From Chara braunii (Eukaryota > Streptophyta > Charophyceae > Charales > Characeae), in NCBI GenBank assembly GCA_003427395.1, contig BFEA01000010.1, forward strand, positions 4,871,248 to 4,906,815: a DNA stretch of 35,568 nt. The letters run 5' to 3'. The translations under genes were made by a program, and so were the position numbers. The first letter of the stretch is position 1; every line of letters starts with the position of its first letter. Of the stretch, positions 10,950 through 20,873 are shown in pieces. The notes under the pieces were generated by a model. That model saw nothing but the letters and a program-made list of their open reading frames with translations. It did no database searches and had not been told where the DNA came from.

Positions 10950-11960
10950 TTACCTTCCCTGCTGCCCCTTGTGAAGCTTCTGGCGGTACCCATGAGTCCG
11001 GTGGCTTAGCCTCCCAATTAGGTTCCTCCTGACGTTCCCATGTCCAGCCTTGGGGAACCTCACTCTTTTTAGAACTTCTATGTACACCCACCCCTCGTGT
11101 CCCGCATCCACCGTACACCACAGGTTTGGTTTAAAAGGATCTCGAATAAGTCTACCTGTGGCTTGATTTTTCTTTGCCGGATTTTGAGCACAGGACGGAT
11201 CTATACTCAAATGACCATAAGCCCTGCACCTAAAACACCATGGTCTCAACTTATGAGCCGTGTGAATATGGTATTCTCGACCCCCTACGCTGTAGGGAGT
11301 GACATCATCTATATTGAAGGGTGTGTTGGTCGGGTGATTAAGGGCTAACATCAAATAGTCATCCCTTTTTGCCGCATAAGCTGGAAGGGGATCTATAAAG
11401 TCTACAATATCGTAGTTGATCCCAAAGCCATATATGAAGGCTGCTTATATTTCTATTGGGATGTGTCTAAATTCTACCCAATAGAAGCCCTCCATCATTT
11501 GTTTGTGTTTTTCATCCGGTCCCTGTTTCGGTGGCTTCCAATGATAGATTCTTACCTCCAATCGTTCGCATCTTAGTTTGCGCCAGCCTTCCATTATTGT
11601 CTTGTCTGTTGTGTGTAGGCACAGTACTGTGAAAATAGTCGAGGAAATTGGAAGAATTAGAAAGTCTTGACACATCACTTCATGGCTGCCTTTGTAAGCG
11701 GCCAATCGCTTACAGATCCACTTGGTTTTTTCATTGGTAGATTTGTAGGCCGAAACATCGTGAAATACCCAGTTATTCGCATGAGCCTGGTAAACTGCAT
11801 CCCTTTCTTCCAACTTTTGTGTCGGGTATGACTTTATCTGCGATTTCTTCCCCGCCAAATCAATTACTATATTTTCAGAAGAAATAATGAATTTAGATAG
11901 AAAATAAGCCTTTGCAGTTGGAAGGTTGCGCAACGGTATCTTTAGTGATTGTGACTGCAA
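10950..11960 (-). pseudogene. LINE ORF1 core with CCHC zinc knuckle
   Basis: This is one reading frame on the minus strand interrupted by a single TAA at 11445-11447. The upstream piece (11960-11445) includes WVFHDVSAYK, KWICKRL and RLEVRIYHWKPP, which resembles the DUF4283-like gag region of plant LINE ORF1 proteins. Past the stop the frame continues through AAFIYGFGINYD to RPWCFRCRAYGHLSIDPSC, a zinc knuckle of spacing CX2CX4HX6C (the usual last spacing is four). ORF1 proteins of this type bind their own RNA. The last residues to 10950 run into a frameshift before the acidic part. Confidence 0.8.
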
Positions 11961-12163
11961 CCCCTACCTTCTGATTTCCAATTCCTTGGACTGGAAGGGT
12001 TCCTTTACACATTGCACCCAGGGTGAAGATCCATATTCGGGGCTCATCGTGTCTTGTGATGAAGCTAGCCCTTTTGTTATTGTTCCTGGGTTAATGGAAC
12101 CATTGTTTTCCTTCCTTGTTCTTTTCCTTGAAATTCCTCGTTTTCCTCGCCCCCTTCCTCCCC

Positions 12164-12721
12164 CTACCCCCCTTCCCCTTCCTCCCCCTTTCTACCTCCT
12201 CCACCCTTTTCTCCCCCTTCCTTCTTGCTCCTTCCTTCCCCCTCCCCCTCCTTCGCTCTCCTCAACTCCTGTGATCTCCTTTGAGAGGAACCTGCCTGGA
12301 AAACTATGGTCCATTTGTTCCCAGTTTGATATTGAGAGGCTGATGACATCCTTCGATGTCTAAAGGTCATTATAGTTCCAATTCCGGGTGTCAGAGCCAG
12401 CTTTGTGCTTCAACTCCCCATCGTTTCCTGTACTTGCTCCTCCATTTGCTCATGATGGAACAACGGATTTAGAATCATCTCTCCCTACTGTGTTTCCTGA
12501 GTCTGGGTCGAGGCTCCTTGTTCTGGTGCCTGCATTGTGTTCACCATCTGTCCTTTTTGTTCCTTTTGCTCTTTCGCAGTTAGGAATTCTCCTTCCATCA
12601 TTGATAATTCCGGCACATTTTCGTTTAATTCCTTATTCTGTTTTTGTCTTGCAGCCAAGACTGTCTTAATGGGAGTGTGTAGATGTCGTGCCGCGACTTG
12701 ACGCATTGCTCCTTTGAACAT
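12164..12721 (-). pseudogene. LINE ORF1 N-terminal remains
   Basis: Two minus-strand fragments lie upstream of the ORF1 core. The first (12721-12485) starts MFKGAMRQVAARHL and is Gln/Glu/Lys-rich. The second (12370-12164) starts MTFRHRRMSSASQYQ and becomes a Gly/Glu/Lys/Arg low-complexity run caused by a GGA/GAA-rich DNA tract (12140-12260). The order fits ORF1, but no domain is visible and the assignment rests on position only. Confidence 0.4.
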
Positions 12722-13326
12722 AAGAGTTGATTCTTTTAGTCTGTAACTGCGCTGGTGATGAATGATGCGTGGTATTTTCTGCTTTTTTTATTTTAATTTA
12801 TATTAAGTGCAATTAGGGGATGGATTGGGAGAAAAAGGAGTTGGGAAAGGATAGGCACCAGAGGCTGGGGTGGTGACAAATAACCTGATCAAATCCTTCC
12901 TTTCTGGCACACCCCTTCCTACTTCCCTATCCTCCCTCTTATCCTCTTCTCCTCTTTTTCTTTTCCATACGTAAATTATGTGCACCCGTCTCCCACACCC
13001 CCCTCGCTTACTCTTTCTCCCCCTTTCTCTCCTACCCTTCTCTCCCCCTCTCACTCTCTTCCCCTGCTTCTCTCCCTCTCACCCACCTACCCTCCCCCCT
13101 CCTCTCTCTCTCACTCCCTCCCTATCCCCTCTCTCTTCTTATCTCACTCTCTATTTCGTCACTCTTCGGCAGGTGTGCACAACTGAAGAAGCTTCAAAGT
13201 AGAATCAATATATCTTTGAGATGTTTAACCCGTATGTAAGTTTGTTTTTCTAGGATGCGCGTCCGCCTTGGTCGCCACGTCTTCCCCTTTCGCGCCTATT
13301 GACGCCCCCCTCCTTTTCCACCCTGC
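12722..13326. other. Unassigned region with a long pyrimidine tract
   Basis: From about 12900 to 13150 the plus strand is very rich in C and T (CCCTTCCT, CTCTCTCTC, TCCCCC), with short open frames on both strands that are composition artefacts. The 5' end of the LINE must lie somewhere near 12720-12800. No gene is supported. Confidence 0.6.
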
Positions 13327-13349
13327 CACGTGGAGGTTGAATCCACGTG
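13327..13349. promoter_or_regulatory. Pair of CACGTG motifs
   Basis: Two CACGTG hexamers (13327-13332 in GCCACGTGGA and 13344-13349 in TCCACGTGGA) lie 17 bp apart, about 500 bp upstream of the ORF starting ATGGCTTC at 13859. They are standard plant bZIP/bHLH sites. Whether they serve a promoter here is unknown. Confidence 0.3.
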
Positions 13350-13858
13350 GATACTCTACTCTTTCTTTTATGAATCCACAACCAATCGTGCCGCTGCGTT
13401 GGATGTAGTACGAATTAGTCCTTTTGTCGCCGATCCCACACAAATCCTTCTTGGACTCATAAAGTCGACCCCGCTCACAGTTTTCAAGCAATGGACACTC
13501 ATACACTCGTTACTTTTCCTTTTCCTTCAATCGTTTCACTTCGTTAGAAATGTTTTCCAGGCGCTTCACACTTTCCCCATTTTGAAGCCGATTTCGTGCA
13601 TTTCCTTTTTCTTTCCTTTACATTTGATCTGCTTCAATCCTTCTCACTTTTAATCTTGTTTTTTGACGATGCTGGTCTCGCCCTCTTTCAGTGCAAACCA
13701 AACCTCTCACCCGTCACTCTTGATCGCGTCACTGTGTTGGCCGCTCTTTCTTCAGAGAGACAACTAGCCCAATGCGACACCCCTAGTCCACTGTCGCGTT
13801 GTGTTTTGGTTAGTATATTCAGCTTTACCCTTCTCATGTGTCGTTCACACTGATCAGC

Positions 13859-14380
13859 ATGGCTTCAAACCACACACAATCTCCTTTCGTTTCCTTTCTC
13901 ATGTGCCGGACCTCCCCAACCCTTCTTCCTCCTCCATCGCCCACGTCCATCCTCCATAGCCGGACCTCCCCAACCCCTCTCCTTCCTCCATCACCCACAC
14001 TCGTCCGCCATAGCCGGACCTCCCCAACCCTTCTCCTTCCTCCATCACCCACACCCGTGCGCCATAGCCGGACCTCCCCAACTCTTCTTCCTCCTCCATC
14101 ACCCACGTCCATCCTCCATAGCCGGACCTCCCCAACCCTTCTCCTTCCGCCATCACCCACACCCGTCCACCATAGCCGATCACCTCCAACCCTTCTTCCT
14201 CCTCCATCACCCACAACGGTCCACCATAGCCGACCGCCCTCAACCCTCCTTCCTCCCTCATCACCTACGCCCATCCACCCGAGAGTCTTAAAGGGGGGGG
14301 GAGAGCCGCAAGGGGGATGCACGGGACCTCGGGTAGGATCGGTTGGGGTAAGTCAAGGAGCAAAGTCGATTAGGATGTGA
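13859..14380 (+). CDS. Possible Pro/Ser-rich repeat protein (doubtful)
   Basis: The ORF opens at ATGGCTTC, a favourable plant start context, and runs 173 residues. After about 14 residues it consists of seven 18-residue repeats of the type RTSPTLLPPPSPTSILHS, then a Gly-rich tail. There is no signal peptide or membrane segment, so an extracellular extensin-like protein is not supported. The repeat length (54 bp) is a multiple of three, so other frames on both strands are open across the same DNA (162 and 121 codons on the minus strand), and openness is therefore weak evidence. It may be only a minisatellite. Confidence 0.2.
   Translation: MASNHTQSPFVSFLMCRTSPTLLPPPSPTSILHSRTSPTPLLPPSPTLVRHSRTSPTLLLPPSPTPVRHSRTSPTLLPPPSPTSILHSRTSPTLLLPPSPTPVHHSRSPPTLLPPPSPTTVHHSRPPSTLLPPSSPTPIHPRVLKGGGEPQGGCTGPRVGSVGVSQGAKSIRM
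13901..14278. repeat. 54-bp minisatellite, seven units
   Basis: Seven head-to-tail units of exactly 54 bp start near 13901, 13955, 14009, 14063, 14117, 14171 and 14225. Each holds GCCGGACCTCCCCAACC followed by a C/T-rich half ending in CCATA. The last two units have diverged most. The exact period with only base changes and no indels is notable. Confidence 0.95.
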
Positions 14381-14388
14381 AGTTTTTT

Positions 14389-14389
<1 letters not shown>

Positions 14390-14468
<79 letters not shown>
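14390..14468. repeat. (TC)n microsatellite
   Basis: An uninterrupted TC run of about 79 bp. It begins the first of two 304-bp duplicated segments. Confidence 0.97.
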
Positions 14469-14470
<2 letters not shown>

Positions 14471-14727
14471 CCTCTCTCCCCCTCTCCCTCCGTCTTCCTC
14501 CATCCCTTCAAACTCCTTTGGCCCTTAACCCTTCCTTCGCCGCTTCCCCTCCATGGCATGTGACTAACCTCTACCCTCCCCTGTTACATTGCCAGGGAAC
14601 GAACGGGAAGGAACTTGGTCCTCACTTGATGGAAAGCGAGCGCAAGGGAAGGGCAGCCGGTCCCTTATGCCACCAAGAAGGAAAGGATACGAGGCTATTG
14701 GGAACATTTGTGAAAACGAAAAGGAGN

Positions 14728-14783
<56 letters not shown>

Positions 14784-15031
14784 CCCTCTCCCTCCGTCTT
14801 CCCCCATTCCTTCAAACTCCTTTAGCCCTTAACTCTTCCGTCACCTCTTCCCCTCCATGGCATGTGACTAACCTTTACCCTCACCTGTTACATTGCCAGG
14901 GAACGAACGGGAAGGAACTTGGTCCTCACTTGGTGGAAAGCGAGGGCAAGGGAAGGGCAGCCGGTCCCTTGTGCCACCAAGAAGGAAAGGATACGAGGCT
15001 ATTTGGGAACATTTGTGAAAACGAAAAGGAG
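14469..15031. repeat. Direct duplication, 304-bp period
   Basis: The segment 14469-14726 is repeated at about 14780-15030. Both copies carry CATGGCATGTGACTAACC (14552 and 14856), TTGCCAGGGAACGAACGGG and AACATTTGTGAAAACG, at roughly 95 percent identity or better. A second (TC)n tract (14728-14779) and a single N at 14727 lie at the junction. It may be a real tandem duplication or a mis-joined repeat in the assembly. Confidence 0.93.
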
Positions 15032-17431
15032 TGTTGTTTTTGGACGAGGTCAGTTTGACTCAACCATCTCCCCGACTGCATGACTAAGGTGGCTGCATGG
15101 TTTGCTTGAGGGAAGGAAGGGGCAAAAACAAGGGATCATGGAAGGGCAAAGGAAACCTAGGCTTGCGGGAAGGGCCGATGTGTTGACCCCAATGAGGATT
15201 GTGCTTGGTCATATGTATTGTGTGGTCTTGCGCAGGTAAGTAGCTAGGGACGATTTGGACGGGGATGGACCCACAGATGAGGACTAGGGTGGGAGATTGG
15301 CAAAAGGAAGGGATTTGGATCCGACTTAAGCTATGGATGCGGGATGAGTTGAGGCCGGCTGCTCGGGTCGATGGTTGATGCATGGACTTGGGTTGAGCGG
15401 AGGTTGTATGGAATGTTTCTCTCTTATGTGCAATGCGACCCCTGAAAAGACTAAGGGCGGTCTCGGATAGGTGATGCGATGCTAGTGGCTCGCGCAAAAA
15501 AAATATATATAGCGGCTAGGGGTCCGGGCGACGCCGCCTCACCCCAAGGATGCCGCCGGGGCTGTCCCGAGCCACTAGACTTAGTGAAAGGGTGCATGGC
15601 CCAATGGATGACGCTTGGCCTGCGCACGGAAAGAAGACAAAATCTCAACGAACCCCCTGGATTGCCTGAGTATTGGAAAGAGCAATTGCCTGGTCAGACT
15701 CAAATGGATCGAGGAAAACGCCGCGAGTGACCAAAGAGCTACCATCTTGACGAGAGAGCGGAGCTACATCCCCCAAGGTAAAGCCCTCACGCAAAAGGCC
15801 CATCCTCATCCCTCGCGTAGCACTAGGTGGGGGTGCCCCTGGGACGAACGACCCGCGCCCTGAGCGTGAGCGTGGGCGGGTCGAGCCAAGTGGGACCTGC
15901 AGTGGGGTCGACCGAGGCTCGATAGTCCTTGAGGGTACGGCCCCTACAAAAATGGTGGAGGTGCCGGGTATTGGGTTAAACTGACCCATACGGTCTCGAG
16001 GGGGGGCGCGTGACGCATGACCGAGAACACAAACATAAAGATAAGGAATATGGACTTGTGTATGCTCTATCCTTTGAGAGAATCAGATTTGAGGGTGGCT
16101 GGGCGCATGGCAAGGCCAGGCCTGTAGGAAGAACATGCATGCTTGCACTTTTGCTCAGCCATCTCCATTGGAGGTGACTCTAGTCCTCCTTCCCTTGGAC
16201 TGATGTTTGTCAGGCCAGGGAAGCCTTGGGCAAGCCGCAGGTCGACCCTTCCTCTTCGTGCGAAAGAAGGGCTCCGGTTACCTGGCAGGCGGTTGGGATT
16301 CCGGGCTAGTCCGGGTGCCAATGAAAATCCCGCGGCGGAGCGATCCGACCGACCTGGGTACCTTCTCTCCTCTTCGGAGCCCAGCGGGCTCCGTGCACCA
16401 CACTAAATGCTTGAAGGAACCTCATATGAACACAAACGGTAATCGAGAAGGAACAATCCTGCCCTATGAACGGACACACAAGCAAAGATAAGGGAAAGAA
16501 GGGAGTTGCTAGACTCCAAGAAAACTAGCTCACCTTTGAAGATGCTCACGAAAAAGAACCAGGCACTATGTATGAAATTTAGGGATGAATGACACACACT
16601 GTCCTGAGTGAAAACCTGTGAGCAATGGGTAGGAAGCGCCGGGTGCACCAGGGGGAAAGGCACTTGTGTTATGTGTGTCCCATTTGGGACTTGTGATTGC
16701 ATGACTGGGATTTCGAGCGTCCTGCCATTTGGAAGGAAAGGATTGGTTTACGCCGGCCGGTGCGGTTTGTCCCATTTGAAAGGATCGGACTGATGGAAGT
16801 GAATGCCTGGACGGCTGGCTCTAATGGCCCTACCGAGATGTGCGGGGTGATTCCCGAGATTAACGGTGGGTACACGAGTGGCAAGTCGGGATGGGGTATT
16901 CTGGGTAAGGAGGAAAGGGCGAATGCCTTGCCAAGACCTGGGTACCGCGCTCACGATGGTTGAGTTGTACTTGAGGTATGGGGTAAAGCCCTGCAAATAG
17001 TAACAGTGGAGAGACCATTTCCGGGGAAGAGGTCGGTGAGGAGATGACTGACCTGTGTGCGACGTTTGCCTGAGTTTTGCCTTTTGTGCCTCCCTCTGTA
17101 AAGTTTGCCTGATGAATGTTGGATGGGGATCGGGCCCCTAGTCTATTCTCAACCTCCGCCTAAGTCAGCACGAGTGAGAGAACATGAGGAAGAGGATGGA
17201 TAGGAGTCAGAAGAAGATGAAACCAAGAAGAAGGAATGCGGGTCACTGGCGATCGATTGGGGGTACGGTGGGACAATGGCACTTGGGAATTGGATAAGAA
17301 AGGATAGGGAGACCCGGATGAGGGGTCTGAAAACAACTCTCATCTGGGAAAGGAAAAAGCAAACCATCTGACCATAAGGGGGCCGTGTGGTGCTCTCATG
17401 TGGAAAACAGGGTAAGCGCCGGGAAAACAAG
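15032..17431. other. Unassigned region upstream of the gypsy ORFs
   Basis: About 2.4 kb without a recognisable protein. It could be the long 5' leader of the element that follows, because its purine-rich composition resembles the noncoding part at 28.8-32.2 kb. I did not find a copy of the LTR start seen at 32239, nor a convincing tRNA primer-binding site. A consensus splice donor CAG|GTAAGT sits at 15233-15241 and weaker ones at 16905 and 17412. Loosely similar words (ACACAAACATAAAGATAAGG near 16027; ACACAAGCAAAGATAAGG near 16476) hint at an old internal repeat. Confidence 0.4.
15482..15578. repeat. 97-bp segment flanked by 11-bp inverted repeats
   Basis: CTAGTGGCTCG at 15482-15492 is the exact reverse complement of CGAGCCACTAG at 15568-15578. 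The interior holds an A-run with ATATATATA and a GC-rich half. It could be a tiny MITE-like insertion or a structured RNA element. No target duplication is obvious. Confidence 0.45.
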
Positions 17432-18244
17432 ATGGCACGATGGTTGTCACCTCCTGTCTACTCTAGTGGTCCGGAAATGCCTATAGAGGTAAGGGATGGG
17501 GTGTTTGTTGTTCTCCCGGAAGAAGGGACATGGACCGACCTAGAACCAGCCTATGAAACCATGATGCTGGATAAGAAGGACGCGTTCCTCTGGATAGAGA
17601 CAATCTGGACCAAGGTCAGCCTGACAAGACTCTCACCCAGCTTGATGGACCTCGAATTCCGGGGAACGGTGGAGGCCCGAGGGTGGATCTACCTGTCTCA
17701 AGAAATGGAAAACGCAATGGTAGTGGGACTAGTATTGGGCACGGTACCGGATCAGCTGTTTAGGCAAGCGGAACGGGGGGTGGTGTGGGCTGCATGTCAG
17801 CGGGCAGAAATGGAGATGGAGAGGATGGAGGTGTGAGTGGAACTCGGGGACCGGAATAATATGAGACGCCCCCTCAGGACAATGAGATGCGTGCTACCCC
17901 CGTTTCTGGTGGATGCAGTCTTTGGGACCAGGGGTAGATTGGAGTGGATATGTCGGTCGATGACGTGCCTGAGGTTGTACCAAGGTGCTAGGCAGGACTT
18001 CTTTAAATTGTCGGTGGAAGCAGGGTCGTTCGAAGGAAACTGGGGGGAAGAATTGGCTGAGGTGTTAAACCTCCTCAGTGTGGACGAAATCTTTGTTCCC
18101 AGCTCAGTGCATTGGCAGATAGTTTACCGAAACGTGGCAGCAGGGGAAACCTTCTTGGAAGGGGTGAAAAAGATGTTCCTAGACGAGGAGGAGGATTCCA
18201 GTGATGAGGAGGACGGGGACGAGATAGATGATAGGGACTTCTGA
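17432..18244 (+). pseudogene. Unknown module, copy A (one in-frame stop)
   Basis: I start it at ATGGCACG (17432), matching copy B, which begins ATGGCCCGG. It reads 134 codons to TGA at 17834-17836 and continues in the same frame to 18244, so it is one ORF with a single stop. Against copies B and C the stop falls where they have Arg. Features shared with B-D: a Trp/Ile-rich stretch (AFLWIETIW), a G-x-V-E-x-x-GWIYLS-like block, LPPFLVDAVFG, an aromatic pair then GSFEGN, and an FLEGVKKMF-like end. A very acidic tail (EEEDSSDEEDGDEIDD) is special to this copy. No known family is recognised. Confidence 0.65.
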
Positions 18245-18281
18245 GGGGGGGCTTACCTGGGGAAAACGGGTTGTCGACTAT

Positions 18282-18287
18282 GTGCAG
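18282..18287 (+). promoter_or_regulatory. Splice-acceptor-like GTGCAG before copy B
   Basis: TGTGCAG|GTA lies 11 bp before the ATG of copy B. Similar TGTGCAG|G strings stand before copy D and before gag, and copy C has GTGCACG at the same place, a one-base change from it. The recurrence suggests, but does not show, that each ORF is reached by splicing from an upstream leader. Polypyrimidine tracts are weak. Confidence 0.3.
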
Positions 18288-18297
18288 GTAGGGAACG

Positions 18298-19044
18298 ATG
18301 GCCCGGAAACTCGAATTATGGGACTGCACATGGGAACCAAGACGAACCGGAAGGGGAGTAGAGATGTCAATACCGCCGAGCAATGAATGGAAAGGGACCA
18401 CATGTGATTGGCGGGGGNATGAGATTGTGTCGGAGCTATCGTACCTTTGGATAGAGCGTATCTGGAATCCGTTGAGGGAAGAGGAAGAATGGGAAGAGAT
18501 TGCGGAAGGAAGGGTGGAATCAGTTGGGACGATTATTCTCTCGGAACAGGGTTGGCACCTGTTCTGCACGACGCTCGCGGCAGGGCAGAACCCGATGTGG
18601 CTTTTAGGGGACGCTGAGGCAAGGGCTCGGCAGGCGGGGGAAAGTTTTGCTACCAAAGGATGGGATACGGTCAGCAGTAGAGTCGTGATGGGAGGATGGA
18701 AGGAATTTAAACCGCCCAGCGCCCGAATCAAGACCTGGGTACCCGAGTTCGTGGCAGACTGGTTTGGGGGTTTTGATCATGTAACAGAGGTAGCCGACAC
18801 GATGGAGCGAATACACGTGAATTGCACATGGCTGGCAGGGGAATTCTATAGGACGTCCTTGAAATACGGGCCCTTCCACGGCGATAGAGCCCGGGAGGTC
18901 CTTATCATTTTGGATATCGAAAGGAATGACCGGCAGGAGGTGGCCCCGGAAACTAGGGAGGCCATAATCCGTCGTGAGGTAGCAGCAACACCTTGCTATA
19001 TGGATGATGTGTTCAAACTGTTCGAAGTACTGTGGTTCGACTAA
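18298..19044 (+). CDS. Unknown module, copy B (intact)
   Basis: This is the only copy open from start to stop: 248 residues, with one undetermined residue at the N near 18418. The start ATGGCCCGG has a good context and lies 11 bp after a GTGCAG acceptor-like site (18282-18287). Landmarks: SYLWIERIW at about residue 45, VGTIILSEQGWHL at about 75, GGWKEFKPP at about 138, WVPEFVADWFGG at about 150, FYRTSLKYGPFHGD at about 187, and YMDDVFKLFE near the end. There is no signal peptide, membrane segment or known catalytic motif. It is acidic and Trp-rich, likely a soluble globular protein. Function unknown; the family is supported only by its three neighbours. Confidence 0.7.
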   Translation: MARKLELWDCTWEPRRTGRGVEMSIPPSNEWKGTTCDWRGXEIVSELSYLWIERIWNPLREEEEWEEIAEGRVESVGTIILSEQGWHLFCTTLAAGQNPMWLLGDAEARARQAGESFATKGWDTVSSRVVMGGWKEFKPPSARIKTWVPEFVADWFGGFDHVTEVADTMERIHVNCTWLAGEFYRTSLKYGPFHGDRAREVLIILDIERNDRQEVAPETREAIIRREVAATPCYMDDVFKLFEVLWFD

Positions 19045-19166
19045 GCGCAGGGAAGCTGTGGAGCCAGACAAATACGGCAAAAATTGCTAAGATAAGGGAA
19101 CGGGATGTCTGGCCATTGTAGGGTTCCGCGCGGATCGCGAGCCGGGAGACCAAAGGCGAGTGCACG

Positions 19167-19942
19167 ATGGCACAAAGAAGGACGTTTCTTGAGGAGCGCC
19201 CCTTGGGCATTGAACCGCCTAGGGAAGTACCGGGTGGGATAGAGGTTAGCTTATCGGCAACAGGCGAGGGATGGCACCAGGTGGCGGATTGGGTCGGGAT
19301 CGAGCTTGCGGAGAATATGGTTTATTTGGTGACGAGAGTTGAGTGGCGTGCGGCTGAGAATGGGGAATGGAACCCGGACCCACGGGGGCACGTGCGCGCA
19401 GAGGGGTGGTTGTATATGGGGGTCAAAAACAGATGGAGGGAGTTCGGAGTTCGGCTGGCATCAGGAGAAGACCCGTTGTGCATGTTTGAAGGGGCATGGC
19501 AGTTAGTATGGCAAGCGGGACTTGAGTTCGCAGATCCGGGGGTTGACGATGTAACAGCGGACCTTAGAGTAGCCATGGTCGGGAGTTTTGAATTGCCTAG
19601 TGAAAATGTCCGAATGAGGCTGCCGCCTTCTTGCTGGAAAAACTGGGCGGTTTGGAACTTGTTAGACAAGCAGTAGCCGACCTCGCAAGCCTGACATATG
19701 AAGAGGCGATGGTACATCGAGAATACTATCGGGCCTTCTTAGAAATGGGGCCGTTCAGTGGAGAGCAGAAGTACGAGGTGCTGCGCACCCTGCGTGCTGT
19801 GTTTAGTACCAGGTTGAGGGTTCCGGTCGTGGGAAGTGAGGTCCTGTGGGGCGTCGTTCGACGGGAGATAAACCAAGGAATGGCGTACGTAGATGATCTG
19901 TACAGATTATATGAGCAGACGGAGGAGGGGATAGGTCGGTAA
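19167..19942 (+). pseudogene. Unknown module, copy C (one frameshift)
   Basis: It starts at ATGGCACAA, as in copies A and B. The first frame runs to 19676, the second from about 19631 to 19942. A single-base shift near 19625-19631, just after a RMRLPP block, moves the homology to the second frame, which continues LLEKLGGLEL, YYRAFLEMGPFSGE and AYVDDLYRLYE. These match the FVADWFGG, FYRTSLKYGPFHGD and YMDDVFKLFE blocks of copy B. N-terminal landmarks are VYLVTRVEW, HVRAEGWLYMG and RLASGEDPL. The damage is light, suggesting the open frame was kept until fairly recently. Confidence 0.65.
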
Positions 19943-20067
19943 TAGGGCCAAGGAGAGGGGAAAGAAATAGAAGGGGAAAAGAAGTGTCAGGCCAGGAATC
20001 GGGAAGTTGTCCAGGCAGAAAATTGAAGACCAAGGGGAATAAGTAAATTTGCGTGCTGTTTAAAACT

Positions 20068-20073
20068 GTGCAG
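20068..20073 (+). promoter_or_regulatory. Splice-acceptor-like GTGCAG before copy D
   Basis: AACTGTGCAG|GAG precedes the ATG at 20092. It is the second of three such sites ahead of plus-strand ORFs in this element. Confidence 0.3.
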
Positions 20074-20091
20074 GAGACTTCTAAGTCGGAA

Positions 20092-20873
20092 ATGACAATG
20101 AGACGCGCCCAGATGCCGCGGCGATCCATGCACCTGCGACCACCCACGGAAAACGGAGGTGGATGGGAGGTGTCGCTCCCAGCAGGCTACGCGATTCAAG
20201 GATTGGATGCCGAATGGAGAGCCGTGACCGTGGGAGGAGGACAAGCGTTCATGATGATGGAATGTTTGTGGGATGGTATAAGGATTAACAGGGGACCGGG
20301 AGACGACCTGTAAACGGATCTTAGGGTGACGGGGACTGTATACCTGCCAGAGCTCGGATGACACATGTTGGGGACAAAATTGACACTAGGGCATGGGTTG
20401 TTGCCAATCTTCCAAAGGGCTACTAGGGTACTAAACCGGGTAGGCCAGGAAGTGCGAGGGAGAAGAAATGTGGGGTTAAGGACTCGGGTGGAGGTAGGAG
20501 GTTGGTAAGAGTTTAAGGCCCCAATGACCGGGCTGAGGTGCCGAGTACCTCGCTTCATGGTAGACCTGGTATTTGGCAGCCTCAAGAGGGCGAGTTGGTG
20601 GACTCGACCCTGGTCTGGATCCACCTCTTCCGACCACAAACAACGGGCATGTTCTACGATGTGTCAGTCAGACATAGGCCGTTCTGGGGGAATCAGGCTT
20701 GGGAGCTACTCGAATTACTCGAGATTCTGATATTCGGATTGCCCCACCTGTCATTTGAAGAATATGAGCCAATAATTATCAAGGAAATAGAAATGGGGGA
20801 AAATTACCTTGCGGGGGTGGCGGACTTGTTCGAGGAACCGGATGAGCAGGGCAGGCCTGAGGGACCAGCATGA
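20092..20873 (+). pseudogene. Unknown module, copy D (three stops, one frameshift)
   Basis: It starts at one of two in-frame ATGs (20092 or 20098), 19 bp after a GTGCAG site. One frame runs to about 20590 with stops at 20311 (TAA), 20359 (TGA) and 20506 (TAA). The TGA replaces the Trp of copy B in its SEQGWHL block, and the last TAA replaces the Lys in GGWKEFK (here GGW-stop-EFK). A shift near 20575-20590 moves homology to another frame, with FYDVSVRHRPFWGN and NYLAGVADLFE closing it at 20873. It is the most decayed of the four copies. Confidence 0.6.

Larger units (their letters stand above)
4413..12721 (-). mobile_element. Near full-length non-LTR retrotransposon (LINE), degenerate
   Basis: Read on the minus strand, the order is ORF1 with a CCHC knuckle, APE-type endonuclease, reverse transcriptase, thumb/connection, zf-RVT-like C-terminus, 3' UTR, and a poly-A tail (25 Ts at 4413-4437). 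This is the standard architecture of plant-type APE LINEs of the L1 kind. Every coding part is split by stops or frameshifts and the RT active site is altered, so the copy is dead. The 5' boundary is uncertain: 12721 is the first codon of the most upstream ORF1 fragment. No target-site duplication was recognised. Confidence 0.92.
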
